Assembly (NCBI RefSeq): GCF_000420385.1
Contig: NZ_ATUV01000002.1
Location: forward strand, 186,001-250,000
DNA length: 64,000 nt
From: Hippea alviniae EP5-r
Lineage (GTDB): Bacteria; Campylobacterota_A; Desulfurellia; Desulfurellales; Hippeaceae
Reading direction: 5' to 3'
Both the position numbers and the translations under genes were made by a program. Shown here one piece after another: positions 45,709 to 54,581 of this stretch (positions are counted from its first letter, which is position 1; every line of letters starts with the position of its first letter). Below the pieces are notes generated by a model. It ran no database searches. It saw nothing but the letters and a program-made list of their open reading frames with translations, and had not been told where the DNA came from.

Positions 45709-46620
45709 GTGAATACAAGATTGCCAAATTTTCTAATAGTAGGAGCTGCTAAAGCGGGCACAACATCATTGTATTACTATTTGAGAGAGCATCCTGAGAT
45801 ATATTTAAGTGATATCAAAGAGTTAAGATTTTTTTCTAACATGGAAGGAAATTTTCAAGGGCCTGGTGATGAAAATGTGAATAAAAGTGTGTCGAAAAGT
45901 ATAGATGAATACGAAAGTTTCTTTGAGAAAATAAATGGAGAAAAGGCAATAGGAGACATTTCTCCCGACTATTTATATTATTTTAAAAATTCAATAGATA
46001 ATATAAAAAATTTTTTATTGAATCCAAAAATAATCATAGTATTAAGAAACCCTATAGATAGAGCTTTTTCACAGTATCTTCATTTTACAAGAGATGGAAG
46101 AGAAACATTGTCTTTTGAGAAGGCATTAAAACTGGAAAACAGAAGAAAGGAACTTAATTGGGAATGGGCTTGGTTTTACAAAGATGTAGGTCTGTACTAC
46201 AATCAAGTAAAGGCATACCTTGAAAATTTTGAAAATGTAAAGATATATCTATATGATGATTTAATGAACAATAGATTAGGTGTAGTTCAGGACATTTACA
46301 GATTTTTAGAAGTGGATGATAACTTTGTCCCGGAAAGTTTGAATGAAAAATTCAATGTATCTGGTATACCTAAAAACAGATTTCTGCATGAATTTCTATC
46401 AAAAGACAGCTTAGTTAAAAAGTTAATAAGACCAGTGGTTAGAACAGTTATGCCTGATAGAGAAAAAAGACAGAAACTTATAAATAAAATTATGCAGAAG
46501 AATTTAAAAAAGCCAAAAATGAAACCAGAAACGCGAGAGTATTTGAAGCAATTTTATAAAGAAGATATTTTAAAGTTACAAGATTTAATAAATAGAGACT
46601 TATCACACTGGCTGGAGTGA
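45709..46620 (+). CDS. Sulfotransferase (PAPS-dependent, Sulfotransfer_1 family)
   Basis: Enzyme of 303 residues. The 5'-phosphosulfate loop is IVGAAKAGTTSLYYYLREHPEIYL near residue 9 and the 3'-phosphate loop is IIVLRNPIDRAFSQYLHFTRDG near 108. The form resembles heparan-type N- or O-sulfotransferases used on bacterial glycans. Start is GTG at 45709 after GGGAGG. It would use PAPS from CysD/CysNC upstream to sulfate the polysaccharide. Confidence 0.9.
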   Translation: MNTRLPNFLIVGAAKAGTTSLYYYLREHPEIYLSDIKELRFFSNMEGNFQGPGDENVNKSVSKSIDEYESFFEKINGEKAIGDISPDYLYYFKNSIDNIKNFLLNPKIIIVLRNPIDRAFSQYLHFTRDGRETLSFEKALKLENRRKELNWEWAWFYKDVGLYYNQVKAYLENFENVKIYLYDDLMNNRLGVVQDIYRFLEVDDNFVPESLNEKFNVSGIPKNRFLHEFLSKDSLVKKLIRPVVRTVMPDREKRQKLINKIMQKNLKKPKMKPETREYLKQFYKEDILKLQDLINRDLSHWLE

Positions 46621-46625
46621 AAATT

Positions 46626-47774
46626 ATGTTTGACTACCTGATTATTGGCTCCGGCTTTGCCGGTTCTGTTATAGCGGAAAGAATAGCGAATAAATTAAAT
46701 AAGAAAATTCTCATAATTGAAAAAAGAAACCATATAGGCGGAAACTGTTATGACTTTAAAGACGAAAGTGGCATAATCGTTCACAAATATGGCCCACATC
46801 TCTTTCATACAGATTATAAAGATGTATGGGATTATCTATCAAACTTTACAGAATGGGAGATATATCATCACAAAGTATTAGCATTTATAGATGGCAAAAA
46901 AGTTCCAATTCCTTTTAATTTCAATACCTTACATAAGATTTTTCCAAGTGAGCTTGCCAAAAGATTAGAAAACAAGCTTCTTGAGAATTACCAATATAAC
47001 TCAAAAGTGCCCATACTTGAACTTAAAAAGTCAAGCGACAAAGACTTAAAATTCTTAGCCGATTACATATACGAAAAAATCTTTGCTAACTACACAGCCA
47101 AACAGTGGGGAATGAAACCAGAAGAGATAGATAGTGAAGTTACAGCGAGAGTTCCTGTTTTTATTGGGAAAGACGATAGATACTTCAACGACAAGTATCA
47201 AGGTGTGCCTAAATATGGATATACTAAACTCTTTGAAAAAATGCTCAACAACAAGAACATTAAAATTATGTTAAACACAGACTTTAGAGAAGTAATAAAA
47301 GTTGATTTAGATAGCAAAAAGATATATTTCTTCAATCAAGAATTTAAGGGCAAACTCATTTTTACAGGGATGATAGATGAGTTTTTTGATTATAAATTTG
47401 GCAGGCTACCATATCGCTCACTTGACTTACAGTTCAATGTGATTGAAAAAGAATACTTCCAGGAAGCAGCAGTGGTTAATTATCCAAACAATTACGATTT
47501 TACTCGTATAACAGAGTTTAAACACATTCATCTGACAAATACAGAAAAGACTATTATTTTAAAGGAATATCCAAAAGCCTACAATCCAGAGACAGATATA
47601 CCCTATTATCCTATCTTTACAAAAGAGAATCAAGAAAGCTACTCAAAATACAAAGATCTTGCGAACAATTTTGGCAATGTGATATTCTTAGGCAGGCTTG
47701 CGGAGTATCGTTATTATGACATGGATGATGTGGTAAAAAAAGCTTTGGAAGTGTTTGAGGAAAAAGTAAGATGA
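46626..47774 (+). CDS. glf: UDP-galactopyranose mutase
   Basis: FAD enzyme of 382 residues. DYLIIGSGFAGSVIAERIA at residue 3, EKRNHIGGNCYDF near 35, KYGPHLFHT near 58, YTAKQWG near 160 and the closing GRLAEYRYYDMDDVV are diagnostic. Converts UDP-galactose from GalE to the furanose form. The ATG at 46626 follows GGAG; an in-frame GTG at 46617 is less likely. Confidence 0.97.
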   Translation: MFDYLIIGSGFAGSVIAERIANKLNKKILIIEKRNHIGGNCYDFKDESGIIVHKYGPHLFHTDYKDVWDYLSNFTEWEIYHHKVLAFIDGKKVPIPFNFNTLHKIFPSELAKRLENKLLENYQYNSKVPILELKKSSDKDLKFLADYIYEKIFANYTAKQWGMKPEEIDSEVTARVPVFIGKDDRYFNDKYQGVPKYGYTKLFEKMLNNKNIKIMLNTDFREVIKVDLDSKKIYFFNQEFKGKLIFTGMIDEFFDYKFGRLPYRSLDLQFNVIEKEYFQEAAVVNYPNNYDFTRITEFKHIHLTNTEKTIILKEYPKAYNPETDIPYYPIFTKENQESYSKYKDLANNFGNVIFLGRLAEYRYYDMDDVVKKALEVFEEKVR

Positions 47775-47814
47775 TTAAAAAAGTTTGTGTAATTGATAAT
47801 TTCCGGAGGAAAAG

Positions 47815-48294
47815 ATGAACAAAAAGGTAGAGAAATTTTTGAAAAATTTGGATTTACTATTTGGACAAATAGAAGAATTTGCTAAAAAATATAATTTGAG
47901 TTGGAAGTATGAGAATATAGAAATATATGAAGAATATGCAGGTAAATACGAAACAAAAGAGCTCTATGTTTTAAAAAATGATGATTTTGTTTTTAAAGTA
48001 AAACCAATTGGAGCTTATATAATAGGAGCAGAAGGTAGAGCAGATTTGATTGGCATATTAGATGCAGTAGTATTAGTTTATTTAGAAAAAAATCATTTTC
48101 TGGAGACAAAAATATCAGCAGGAAATGAAAAGAATGTAATTTCACATTCTAAGGAACCGCTTTATGTTGGCTTTGAAAATCCTGGATGGTATATATCTCT
48201 CGAAAGAAAAAAGATTGCACCTATAAATGAAAACAATATTTGTAACATCTTGGAGAATATAAGTGAATTTAAATGCCCTGGAAAGAATTTATAA
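47815..48294 (+). CDS. Hypothetical protein, possible partner of a HEPN protein
   Basis: Not recognised; 159 residues, no signal or membrane segment. GAYIIGAEGRADLIGILDAVVL near residue 70 is a conserved-looking core, and ISLERKKIAPINENNICNILENISEF closes it. CCGGAGGAAAAG gives a strong start. The HEPN gene downstream begins inside its last codons (32-base overlap), so the pair may be a toxin-antitoxin unit (inference). Confidence 0.7.
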   Translation: MNKKVEKFLKNLDLLFGQIEEFAKKYNLSWKYENIEIYEEYAGKYETKELYVLKNDDFVFKVKPIGAYIIGAEGRADLIGILDAVVLVYLEKNHFLETKISAGNEKNVISHSKEPLYVGFENPGWYISLERKKIAPINENNICNILENISEFKCPGKNL

Positions 48295-48718
48295 TAGTTA
48301 TAAAATTTTTAAAGAAACTTACAGGTTTGTCAAAAAAACAAACTTATACGAAAGGATTGATGTTTTAAATGAAAGTAAAGATACAGTGGAAGATTTGTTT
48401 ATAGTAGAAATCTTTGCATGTTTAGAAAGATTTTTAAGAAATAGTTTAATTTATTGTATAGAATTGGAAAAATGCAATTTTGAGAAAGAAAGAATTTTAA
48501 ACCATCTGGAATACATAAGAATAGAAGACCTTCTGGATAGCTTAAAAAAGATAATTGACAGCAATACTGTTGGGTTTATCAAACAGATTAAGAGTTATAG
48601 AGATTGGATTGCTCATGGAAGAAACCCCAAAAAACCGCCATCTGTTAGAAAAGTGGATTTTGAAAAATCTTTTGAAGCAATAAAGAGCATTATGCAAGTT
48701 TTAGAAAGTGGATTGTAA
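48263..48718 (+). CDS. HEPN-domain protein, putative RNase toxin
   Basis: Helical protein of 151 residues. The motif KSYRDWIAHGRNPKKPPSVRKVDF near residue 112 fits the HEPN R-x4-6-H RNase site followed by the characteristic RNP. Start is GTG at 48263, inside the previous gene. Different subfamily from the two HEPN proteins around galE. Confidence 0.72.
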   Translation: MNLNALERIYNSYKIFKETYRFVKKTNLYERIDVLNESKDTVEDLFIVEIFACLERFLRNSLIYCIELEKCNFEKERILNHLEYIRIEDLLDSLKKIIDSNTVGFIKQIKSYRDWIAHGRNPKKPPSVRKVDFEKSFEAIKSIMQVLESGL

Positions 48719-48733
48719 AGAGGTAAAAAACAG

Positions 48734-49738
48734 ATGAAAAGTGCAAAAACAGAAACCGTATGTGCGGTTGTCGTTACATACAATAGAAAAGAGCTTCTAA
48801 TTGAGTGTCTTGAAGCATTGCTAAAGCAAACAAGGCCATTAGATGGGATTTATATAATCGACAATGCTTCAGCAGATGGCACACCTGAGTTGTTAAAAGA
48901 GAAAAGATTTATTCAAGAACTGCCGCCGAAAGAATTGAGTGAGCCGTGGGAAAAAGAATTTATACTTACCAACCAATTATCACCAAGTGGCAATCATCAA
49001 CTACCAATTCACTATGTAAGAATGCACGAAAATACAGGCGGAGCAGGTGGCTTCCATGAAGGAGTTAAAAGGGCTTATGAAAAAGGATATGATTGGTTGT
49101 GGTTGATGGATGATGATGTTGAAGCGATTGAAGATTGTCTTTATTATCTTTTATCTTATGGTAAAAAGAGTATGATATTAACTCCATTAAGAATAAATAA
49201 ATTTTCAAGAATTGAGGAGTATAACGGAATTAGACTTGATCTATCCAACCCTTTTTTAAGGTTTAATCGTTTAAAGATTCCAATTTATGAATTGTATGAA
49301 AATTTGGAGGAAGCGCAGCAACTTGAATTTATAGAAGTTAAGGACTTTTCTTTTGAAGGTCCTCTCATAAATAGGAAAGTCGTTGAAGTTGTTGGTTTTC
49401 CTATGAAGGAGTTTTTCATAGGAGGTGATGATTTAGAATATTCATTGAGAATAAAGAGTAAACTAAGCAATGTTAAGTTTTTGTGTATAACTCGTGCAGT
49501 TTTAGTAAGAAAATTAAGTAAGCTTTCATCTGTCAGTAAAAGAAGAAAAGGTCTTAGTTGGAGAGATTTTTATAACTTTAGAAACTATACTTTCATTCAT
49601 AAAAAATACGGGAATAACTTTCTTGTAAAATTAAAGCCATTTTTTCTATTTATTTTAATATCTTTAAAAAATTTTTATAATTTTAAAAAAGTTAAACTTT
49701 TTTCAAAAGCTTTATGGGAAGGGTACTTTAAATTATGA
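48734..49738 (+). CDS. Family 2 glycosyltransferase, galactofuranosyltransferase-like
   Basis: Protein of 334 residues: VVVTYNRKELLIECLEALLKQTRPLDGIYIIDNASADGT at residue 12, LWLMDDDVEAIED (DxD) near 123 and FIGGDDLEYSLRI near 232. This pattern matches GlfT2/rhamnosyltransferase-type enzymes. A low-complexity insert (LTNQLSPSGNHQLP, 48960-49013) of the degenerate-repeat kind precedes HYVRMHENTGGAGG. With glf nearby a Galf-transferring role is plausible. Confidence 0.85.
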   Translation: MKSAKTETVCAVVVTYNRKELLIECLEALLKQTRPLDGIYIIDNASADGTPELLKEKRFIQELPPKELSEPWEKEFILTNQLSPSGNHQLPIHYVRMHENTGGAGGFHEGVKRAYEKGYDWLWLMDDDVEAIEDCLYYLLSYGKKSMILTPLRINKFSRIEEYNGIRLDLSNPFLRFNRLKIPIYELYENLEEAQQLEFIEVKDFSFEGPLINRKVVEVVGFPMKEFFIGGDDLEYSLRIKSKLSNVKFLCITRAVLVRKLSKLSSVSKRRKGLSWRDFYNFRNYTFIHKKYGNNFLVKLKPFFLFILISLKNFYNFKKVKLFSKALWEGYFKL

Positions 49739-50910
49739 GAGTACTTACGCTATGTATGGATTATTTACCAAGATTGGGAGGAATTTCTAACCATATACAC
49801 TTTCTAAATAAGACATTGAGAAAATTGGGAATAGATGCAAGAATTCTTCAAATAATAGAAAATGCAAAAGATAAACATTTAAAGTTAGAAGAAACAGAGA
49901 TTGATGGAAATATTGTTTACAGGTTCTTTTTAAAAGATCCTTTAAAAAAACTAAATAAATTTAGGTATAGACCATACATAAATGAAATAATTGATAAGTT
50001 TGGAAAGTTCGATGTCATCCATACTCATGAGTTTAAAACTACGGAGTTTTTGGTTCCTTCCTGTTATTACGATAGGTTTGTTTGGACTAATCATACTAGT
50101 TACTTTTTTAAATTTTTCTCAGAAAAAACTCTTAAGAATTTACTTTTAAAGCCTTTGATTCTAAATCAACTAAAAAAAGCCAAGTTTATTATCACTGTGA
50201 GTAAACTTTATGAAGAGAAGACTCGTAAGATTTTGCGAAATTCGAACATTGTAACCATACCTAATGGTATAGATATTGAAAGATTTACAAAATTTGAAAA
50301 GAAAAAGCTTTTTGGTTTACCTACCAGTAAGATAAAAATATTAATACCTGCAAGGTGGTCAAGAGTAAAGGGAATTCACATTGCAGTTAGTTTGTTGAAA
50401 GAAATGTTAAAAACAAAATATGCTTCAAAGCTACTTTTTATGTTTGCTGGAAGTGACATTTATGACGATGAAAAATACAGATCCAAGATTCTTAAAGATC
50501 TTCAAGGGTTAGAAAACAATTACATACTATTAGGAAAAATAGAGTTTTCTAAAATGCCTTATTTGTATCAAGAGAGTGATATTGTTTTGTTGCCTTCATT
50601 GTTTGAAAATGCCTCGATAACTGTTCTTGAAGCGATGGCTTCAAAAAAAATACTTATAGCTTCGAATGTTGGGGCAGTTCCAGAGTTTGTTAAGGATGGT
50701 ATAACAGGTTTTCTGTTTCAGAAAGAAAATGTGGCTGAACTAAAAAAAATTTTGGAGTTTTGCATAGAAAATTTAAGAACCTCTAAAATGGAAGAAATTA
50801 AAGAGAATGCTTTTAATTACTGTATCAATAACTTCAGCTGGAATCAAATTGCAAAAAAAACGCTAAAAGTGTACGAAAAGGTAAGTAAAAATGAGAGTCT
50901 TAATATTTAA
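49735..50910 (+). CDS. Family 4 glycosyltransferase
   Basis: GT-B protein of 391 residues. N-terminal MDYLPRLGGISNHIHFLNKTLRKLG and DVIHTHEF near 92. C-terminal NDP-sugar site includes ILIPARWSRVKGIHIA near 200 and SLFENASITVLEAMASKKILIASNVGAVPEFV near 288 (E-x7-E motif). Overlaps the GT2 stop by four bases. Sugar specificity cannot be told. Confidence 0.87.
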   Translation: MRVLTLCMDYLPRLGGISNHIHFLNKTLRKLGIDARILQIIENAKDKHLKLEETEIDGNIVYRFFLKDPLKKLNKFRYRPYINEIIDKFGKFDVIHTHEFKTTEFLVPSCYYDRFVWTNHTSYFFKFFSEKTLKNLLLKPLILNQLKKAKFIITVSKLYEEKTRKILRNSNIVTIPNGIDIERFTKFEKKKLFGLPTSKIKILIPARWSRVKGIHIAVSLLKEMLKTKYASKLLFMFAGSDIYDDEKYRSKILKDLQGLENNYILLGKIEFSKMPYLYQESDIVLLPSLFENASITVLEAMASKKILIASNVGAVPEFVKDGITGFLFQKENVAELKKILEFCIENLRTSKMEEIKENAFNYCINNFSWNQIAKKTLKVYEKVSKNESLNI

Positions 50911-51454
50911 CTCTCTCTATTATCCTAATATTGTTGGTGGTGCTGAAAGGTCTGTACAGATTCTTGCAGAGGGATTGGTAAGGAGAAATATTACTTCTGT
51001 TGTGGTGTCAACGAGTGACAAAGAATATGTTGATTACGTTAACGGGGTGAAAGTCTACTATATAAAAACTCCAAATTTATATTGGATGAAGGAAACCAAA
51101 GAACAACCGAAATGGAAAAAACCTTTTTGGCATCTAATAGATGCATATAACGTATTAACTAAAAGAAAAATAAAGAAAATTTTAAAGGCTGAAAAACCGG
51201 ATATCATCCACACTAATAATCTTGCCGGGTTTTCGGTAATAGTTTGGAAAATAGCAAAGGAACTTAATCTTCCAGTTATGCATACTATAAGAGATTACTA
51301 TCTTCTTTGTCCTTCGTCTACTATGTTCAAAAATGGAAAAAATTGTGAAGAACAGTGTGGCTTGTGTAAGTTATACTCGTTTACTAAGAAATTATTTTCG
51401 AATAGATATGTTGATGGTGTAATATCCAAAAGAAGAGTTTTTTGTTTATTCTGA
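50891..51454 (+). pseudogene. Family 4 glycosyltransferase, N-terminal half only
   Basis: Starts MRVLIFNSLYYPNIVGGAERSVQILAEGLVRR and keeps IIHTNNLAGFSVIVWKIA and HTIRDYYLLCPS, all acceptor-domain features. It ends abruptly at residue 187 without the nucleotide-sugar domain. The break at about 51430 joins it to an unrelated glycosyltransferase fragment. The relative at 51788 shows what the full gene looked like. Confidence 0.85.
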
Positions 51455-51791
51455 TGATCATGAATGGAGTTATAGGATTACTAAAAATGGTGGAGATATT
51501 TATTTAGTTTTGGACAGTATGTTAAAGGATATTGATACTTCTTGGAATATCTCAAAAAAAGAATCTTCTTTTAAAGTTTTAGCAAATGGAGACAACTTTA
51601 GAGTATATTATGCTATCAGAAACAGAGTCTTTTTTGAAAAGGAAAATCTAATAAATAGTAAATTTTTTTATTGGTTGAATGTAAAAGTATATATGTTGAT
51701 ATTAAAATTTTTTGCAAAAAAGAAAAAAATGAAATTGTTAAATCAAGCGATTCAAGATGGTTTAAACAATAGACTAGGAAGAACATTATGA
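51432..51791 (+). pseudogene. Family 2 glycosyltransferase, C-terminal fragment
   Basis: Frame EEFFVYSDDHEWSYRITKNGG, then VYYAIRNRVFFEKEN and a basic hydrophobic tail ending NRLGRTL. This is the end of a GlfT2/rhamnosyltransferase-like protein (FxxxDDxEWSxRI). It lacks its N-terminal catalytic part. Overlaps the next start by four bases. Confidence 0.8.
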
Positions 51792-53008
51792 AAATATTAT
51801 ATATAAATGTATTTTATGAACCTTATATAGCCGGTGGTGCAGAGATTACGTTAAAAAATATTGTAGAAGGAATGAAGAAAAAAGGACATATTGTAAAAGT
51901 AGTATCGTTGTGGGATAAAAATCATGTGAAAGAAGAAAAGATTAATGATATTGATGTTATAAGAGTTCCAATTAAAAATTTATATCTTCCTTTTTTTGAT
52001 AACAAAACAAGACCTAATAGTTTGAAAAGAACCATATGGCATTTTATTGAAAGTTATAATCCTTTTATATTGAGAGAAACTGCAAATATAATAAAAGGTT
52101 TTAACCCTGATGTTGTGTCAATACACAACACTCAGGGATGGTCTGCTCCGGTATTGTGGAAATTTTTATATGAAAATAAATATCCTTTTATTCAAGTTTT
52201 ACATGACCAGTATTTATTATGCCCTACTAATATGTTTAGAAATAATAAAATATGCCAAACACAGTGTTCAAAATGCAAAGTATTGAGAACTTTTTATAAA
52301 AAAAACTCTAAATATGTTCCAACTGTTGTGGGAGTTAGTAATTTTATTTTAAATAAGTTGTTAAATTATGGATATTTCAAAAATGCTAAATTTAAAGAAG
52401 TAATATATAATGCCAGAAATATTAAAAAATATAATTATAATATAAATTTAAACAATAGAAAAACTATTTCTAATGATATCATATATGGATTTATAGGAAA
52501 ACTTGCTCCAAATAAAGGAATAGAACTATTATTGGATGTATTTATAAATAATAGTAAAAGAGAAAATTGGAAACTTTTGGTTGCCGGTAATGGGGATAAA
52601 GATTATGAAGATTTTTTAAAATCAAAATATAACCGTTCAAATGTAAAATTTTTAGGGAAAGTTCATCCTGATGAATTTTTTCCAAATGTTGATGTAACTG
52701 TTGTACCTAGTTTGTGGGAAGAAAATTTTCCTGGTGTAATTTTTGAATCACTTTTTTATGGCAAACCCGTTATCGGTTCTAAAATAGGAGGTATTCCTGA
52801 GATGATAAATGAAAATAATGGTTATATTTTTAAATATAATAATAAAGAAGATTTATATGAAAAAATGGTAGACTTTGAAAAAAAAATTTACTCTTGGAAA
52901 GAAAAAAGTGATTTAATTCAAAAAGAAGCTGTTGAGACATATAATTATGATAAATGGCTTGACAGATGGGAAAGTGTATATGGTGATGTTGTTTCTGCTA
53001 AGGATTAA
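51788..53008 (+). CDS. Family 4 glycosyltransferase
   Basis: Complete GT-B enzyme of 406 residues. MKILYINVFYEPYIAGGAEITLKNIVEGMKKKGH, HDQYLLCPTNMF near 138, YGFIGKLAPNKGIELLLDVF near 232 and PSLWEENFPGVIFESLFYGKPVIGSKIGGIPEMI near 305 (E-x7-E). Very AT-rich compared with neighbours, which suggests a separate origin. Confidence 0.87.
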   Translation: MKILYINVFYEPYIAGGAEITLKNIVEGMKKKGHIVKVVSLWDKNHVKEEKINDIDVIRVPIKNLYLPFFDNKTRPNSLKRTIWHFIESYNPFILRETANIIKGFNPDVVSIHNTQGWSAPVLWKFLYENKYPFIQVLHDQYLLCPTNMFRNNKICQTQCSKCKVLRTFYKKNSKYVPTVVGVSNFILNKLLNYGYFKNAKFKEVIYNARNIKKYNYNINLNNRKTISNDIIYGFIGKLAPNKGIELLLDVFINNSKRENWKLLVAGNGDKDYEDFLKSKYNRSNVKFLGKVHPDEFFPNVDVTVVPSLWEENFPGVIFESLFYGKPVIGSKIGGIPEMINENNGYIFKYNNKEDLYEKMVDFEKKIYSWKEKSDLIQKEAVETYNYDKWLDRWESVYGDVVSAKD

Positions 53009-53180
53009 AAGTGGTAAAAGAGGTTAATGGATTGTCAGTTATGATGGTTAAATATCTTATTAGAAGGTGTTTATTTGAGTTTTACTCCTAAGGCTTTTAA
53101 CAGAATAAAAAGAGGACAATTTGATAGGCTGAAGATGATGTTTCATATAATTACAGGCAAAGGAGAAAGAAAAAAAACTA
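53009..53180 (+). other. Gap with a glycosyltransferase tail remnant
   Basis: An open stretch reads EGVYLSFTPKAFNRIKRGQFDRLKMMFHIITGKG to a stop at about 53200. It resembles the C-terminal tail of family 2 rhamnosyltransferases but has no upstream part. Probably a scar of gene loss. Confidence 0.4.
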
Positions 53181-54581
53181 ATGGTAAACTTGCAGAGTAA
53201 AGAGAATAATAGCAATATTTTGAATAGTTTATTGTATTTTCTAATATTTACAACATTATTTTTTTCTGTATTCCAAGCATTTAGTTTTGTTGATATACAT
53301 ATAGGTCATGCGTCAAAAGGTGTATCTCCTTATTGGATGTCGATTATTTTAACTTTTACTGCTTTCATTCTCACTTTTAAATCTAATCTTAGAAAAGAAC
53401 TAAGTTTTATTTTCAAGAATAGTGAGAAAAATTTTAGATATGCTTTGATTTTTTTATCGCTTTTTTGCTTATACTCTGCACTTTCTGCTTTTGTTTTTTC
53501 AATTTTCTTTAAAGGTGTGTACATAATGAGCCCTACTAAAGGTATTGATTTACAATATCACGACCCATCTTCGCTAAAATTTTCCCTTAGCAATATTGGG
53601 CAGGCTGGCTATATGATACTAAATTTTATATTTCTTTCTATCATTATTGTTATTTCAAGGCGTAATAGCTCTTTTTTTGATTCGTTGACAAAGGTTTTAT
53701 TTTACACAGGTATTTTTGTTGTTATTTTTGGGCTATTTGAATATATATCCGTTTATTTTTATTCTAATACTACCTATCTATGGTTATACAAAGTTTTTCA
53801 TAATAACTATACATATTCCTTTTACCCATATAATAGCAAAAGAATTTTCTCTACACTTAGCGAACCATCGTTTTGTGGCGGATTTTTGGCTTCTTATTTA
53901 ATGTTTTTAATGACCAGGTATCTTTTTAACGCTAAAAAGATATATTTATTTGCTATACCATTTGCTTTTTTTACGCTATTAGCTACGCAATCTACTACTG
54001 CTTATTTCTCCTTTTTTGTATCATTGATTTTGTTATTTTTTGTGTTTACCTTTTTTGAAAAAAACTATAAAACTTTTGCTGCTATAATATTTGTTTTACT
54101 TTTAGGATTTTCCTTTTTTATTGTTAGCGGTAAAGCAAGAAGTGCTAAAATCAGCAATCAGATTGAACAAACAACCGTGAAAAAAGTTAATTCCGGCAGC
54201 TTTAAACACAGACTTTGGGCTGATTATTTCTCTTACACTGTTGTATTACCTAAGACATACTTTTTAGGTGCCGGATTAGGTTCAAATCGTCCTTCATCTT
54301 TTTTGGCTTATCTTGCATCTAACTTAGGTATTCCAGGATTATTTTTATTTTTTAGCTTTCTATACTTTCTTGCTATGATGTTTAAAAAGAACTTGACATT
54401 ATTGCGACATAATCATCAAAAGGCTGGTTTGTTATATGCTGTTTCTTTGTCTTTTATTGTTTATTTATTTGCTATGTTTGCAGCTTTGCCAGATATAAAT
54501 TGGCCGCCATTTCTATGGATATATATGTCACTTATATTCTCCGGATTTATTAGCTTAAAGAATAATAAGGAGAACATTTAG
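53181..54581 (+). CDS. wzy: O-antigen/polysaccharide polymerase, Wzy/ligase type
   Basis: Membrane protein of 466 residues with 10-12 predicted helices. A large extracytoplasmic loop after residue 330 contains KHRLWADYF and GAGLGSNRPSSFLAYLASNLGIPGLFLFF, the pattern of the Wzy_C/O-antigen ligase domain. Partners the Wzx flippase. The start has only a distant AAAGGAG, so 53181 is a best guess. Confidence 0.82.
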   Translation: MVNLQSKENNSNILNSLLYFLIFTTLFFSVFQAFSFVDIHIGHASKGVSPYWMSIILTFTAFILTFKSNLRKELSFIFKNSEKNFRYALIFLSLFCLYSALSAFVFSIFFKGVYIMSPTKGIDLQYHDPSSLKFSLSNIGQAGYMILNFIFLSIIIVISRRNSSFFDSLTKVLFYTGIFVVIFGLFEYISVYFYSNTTYLWLYKVFHNNYTYSFYPYNSKRIFSTLSEPSFCGGFLASYLMFLMTRYLFNAKKIYLFAIPFAFFTLLATQSTTAYFSFFVSLILLFFVFTFFEKNYKTFAAIIFVLLLGFSFFIVSGKARSAKISNQIEQTTVKKVNSGSFKHRLWADYFSYTVVLPKTYFLGAGLGSNRPSSFLAYLASNLGIPGLFLFFSFLYFLAMMFKKNLTLLRHNHQKAGLLYAVSLSFIVYLFAMFAALPDINWPPFLWIYMSLIFSGFISLKNNKENI

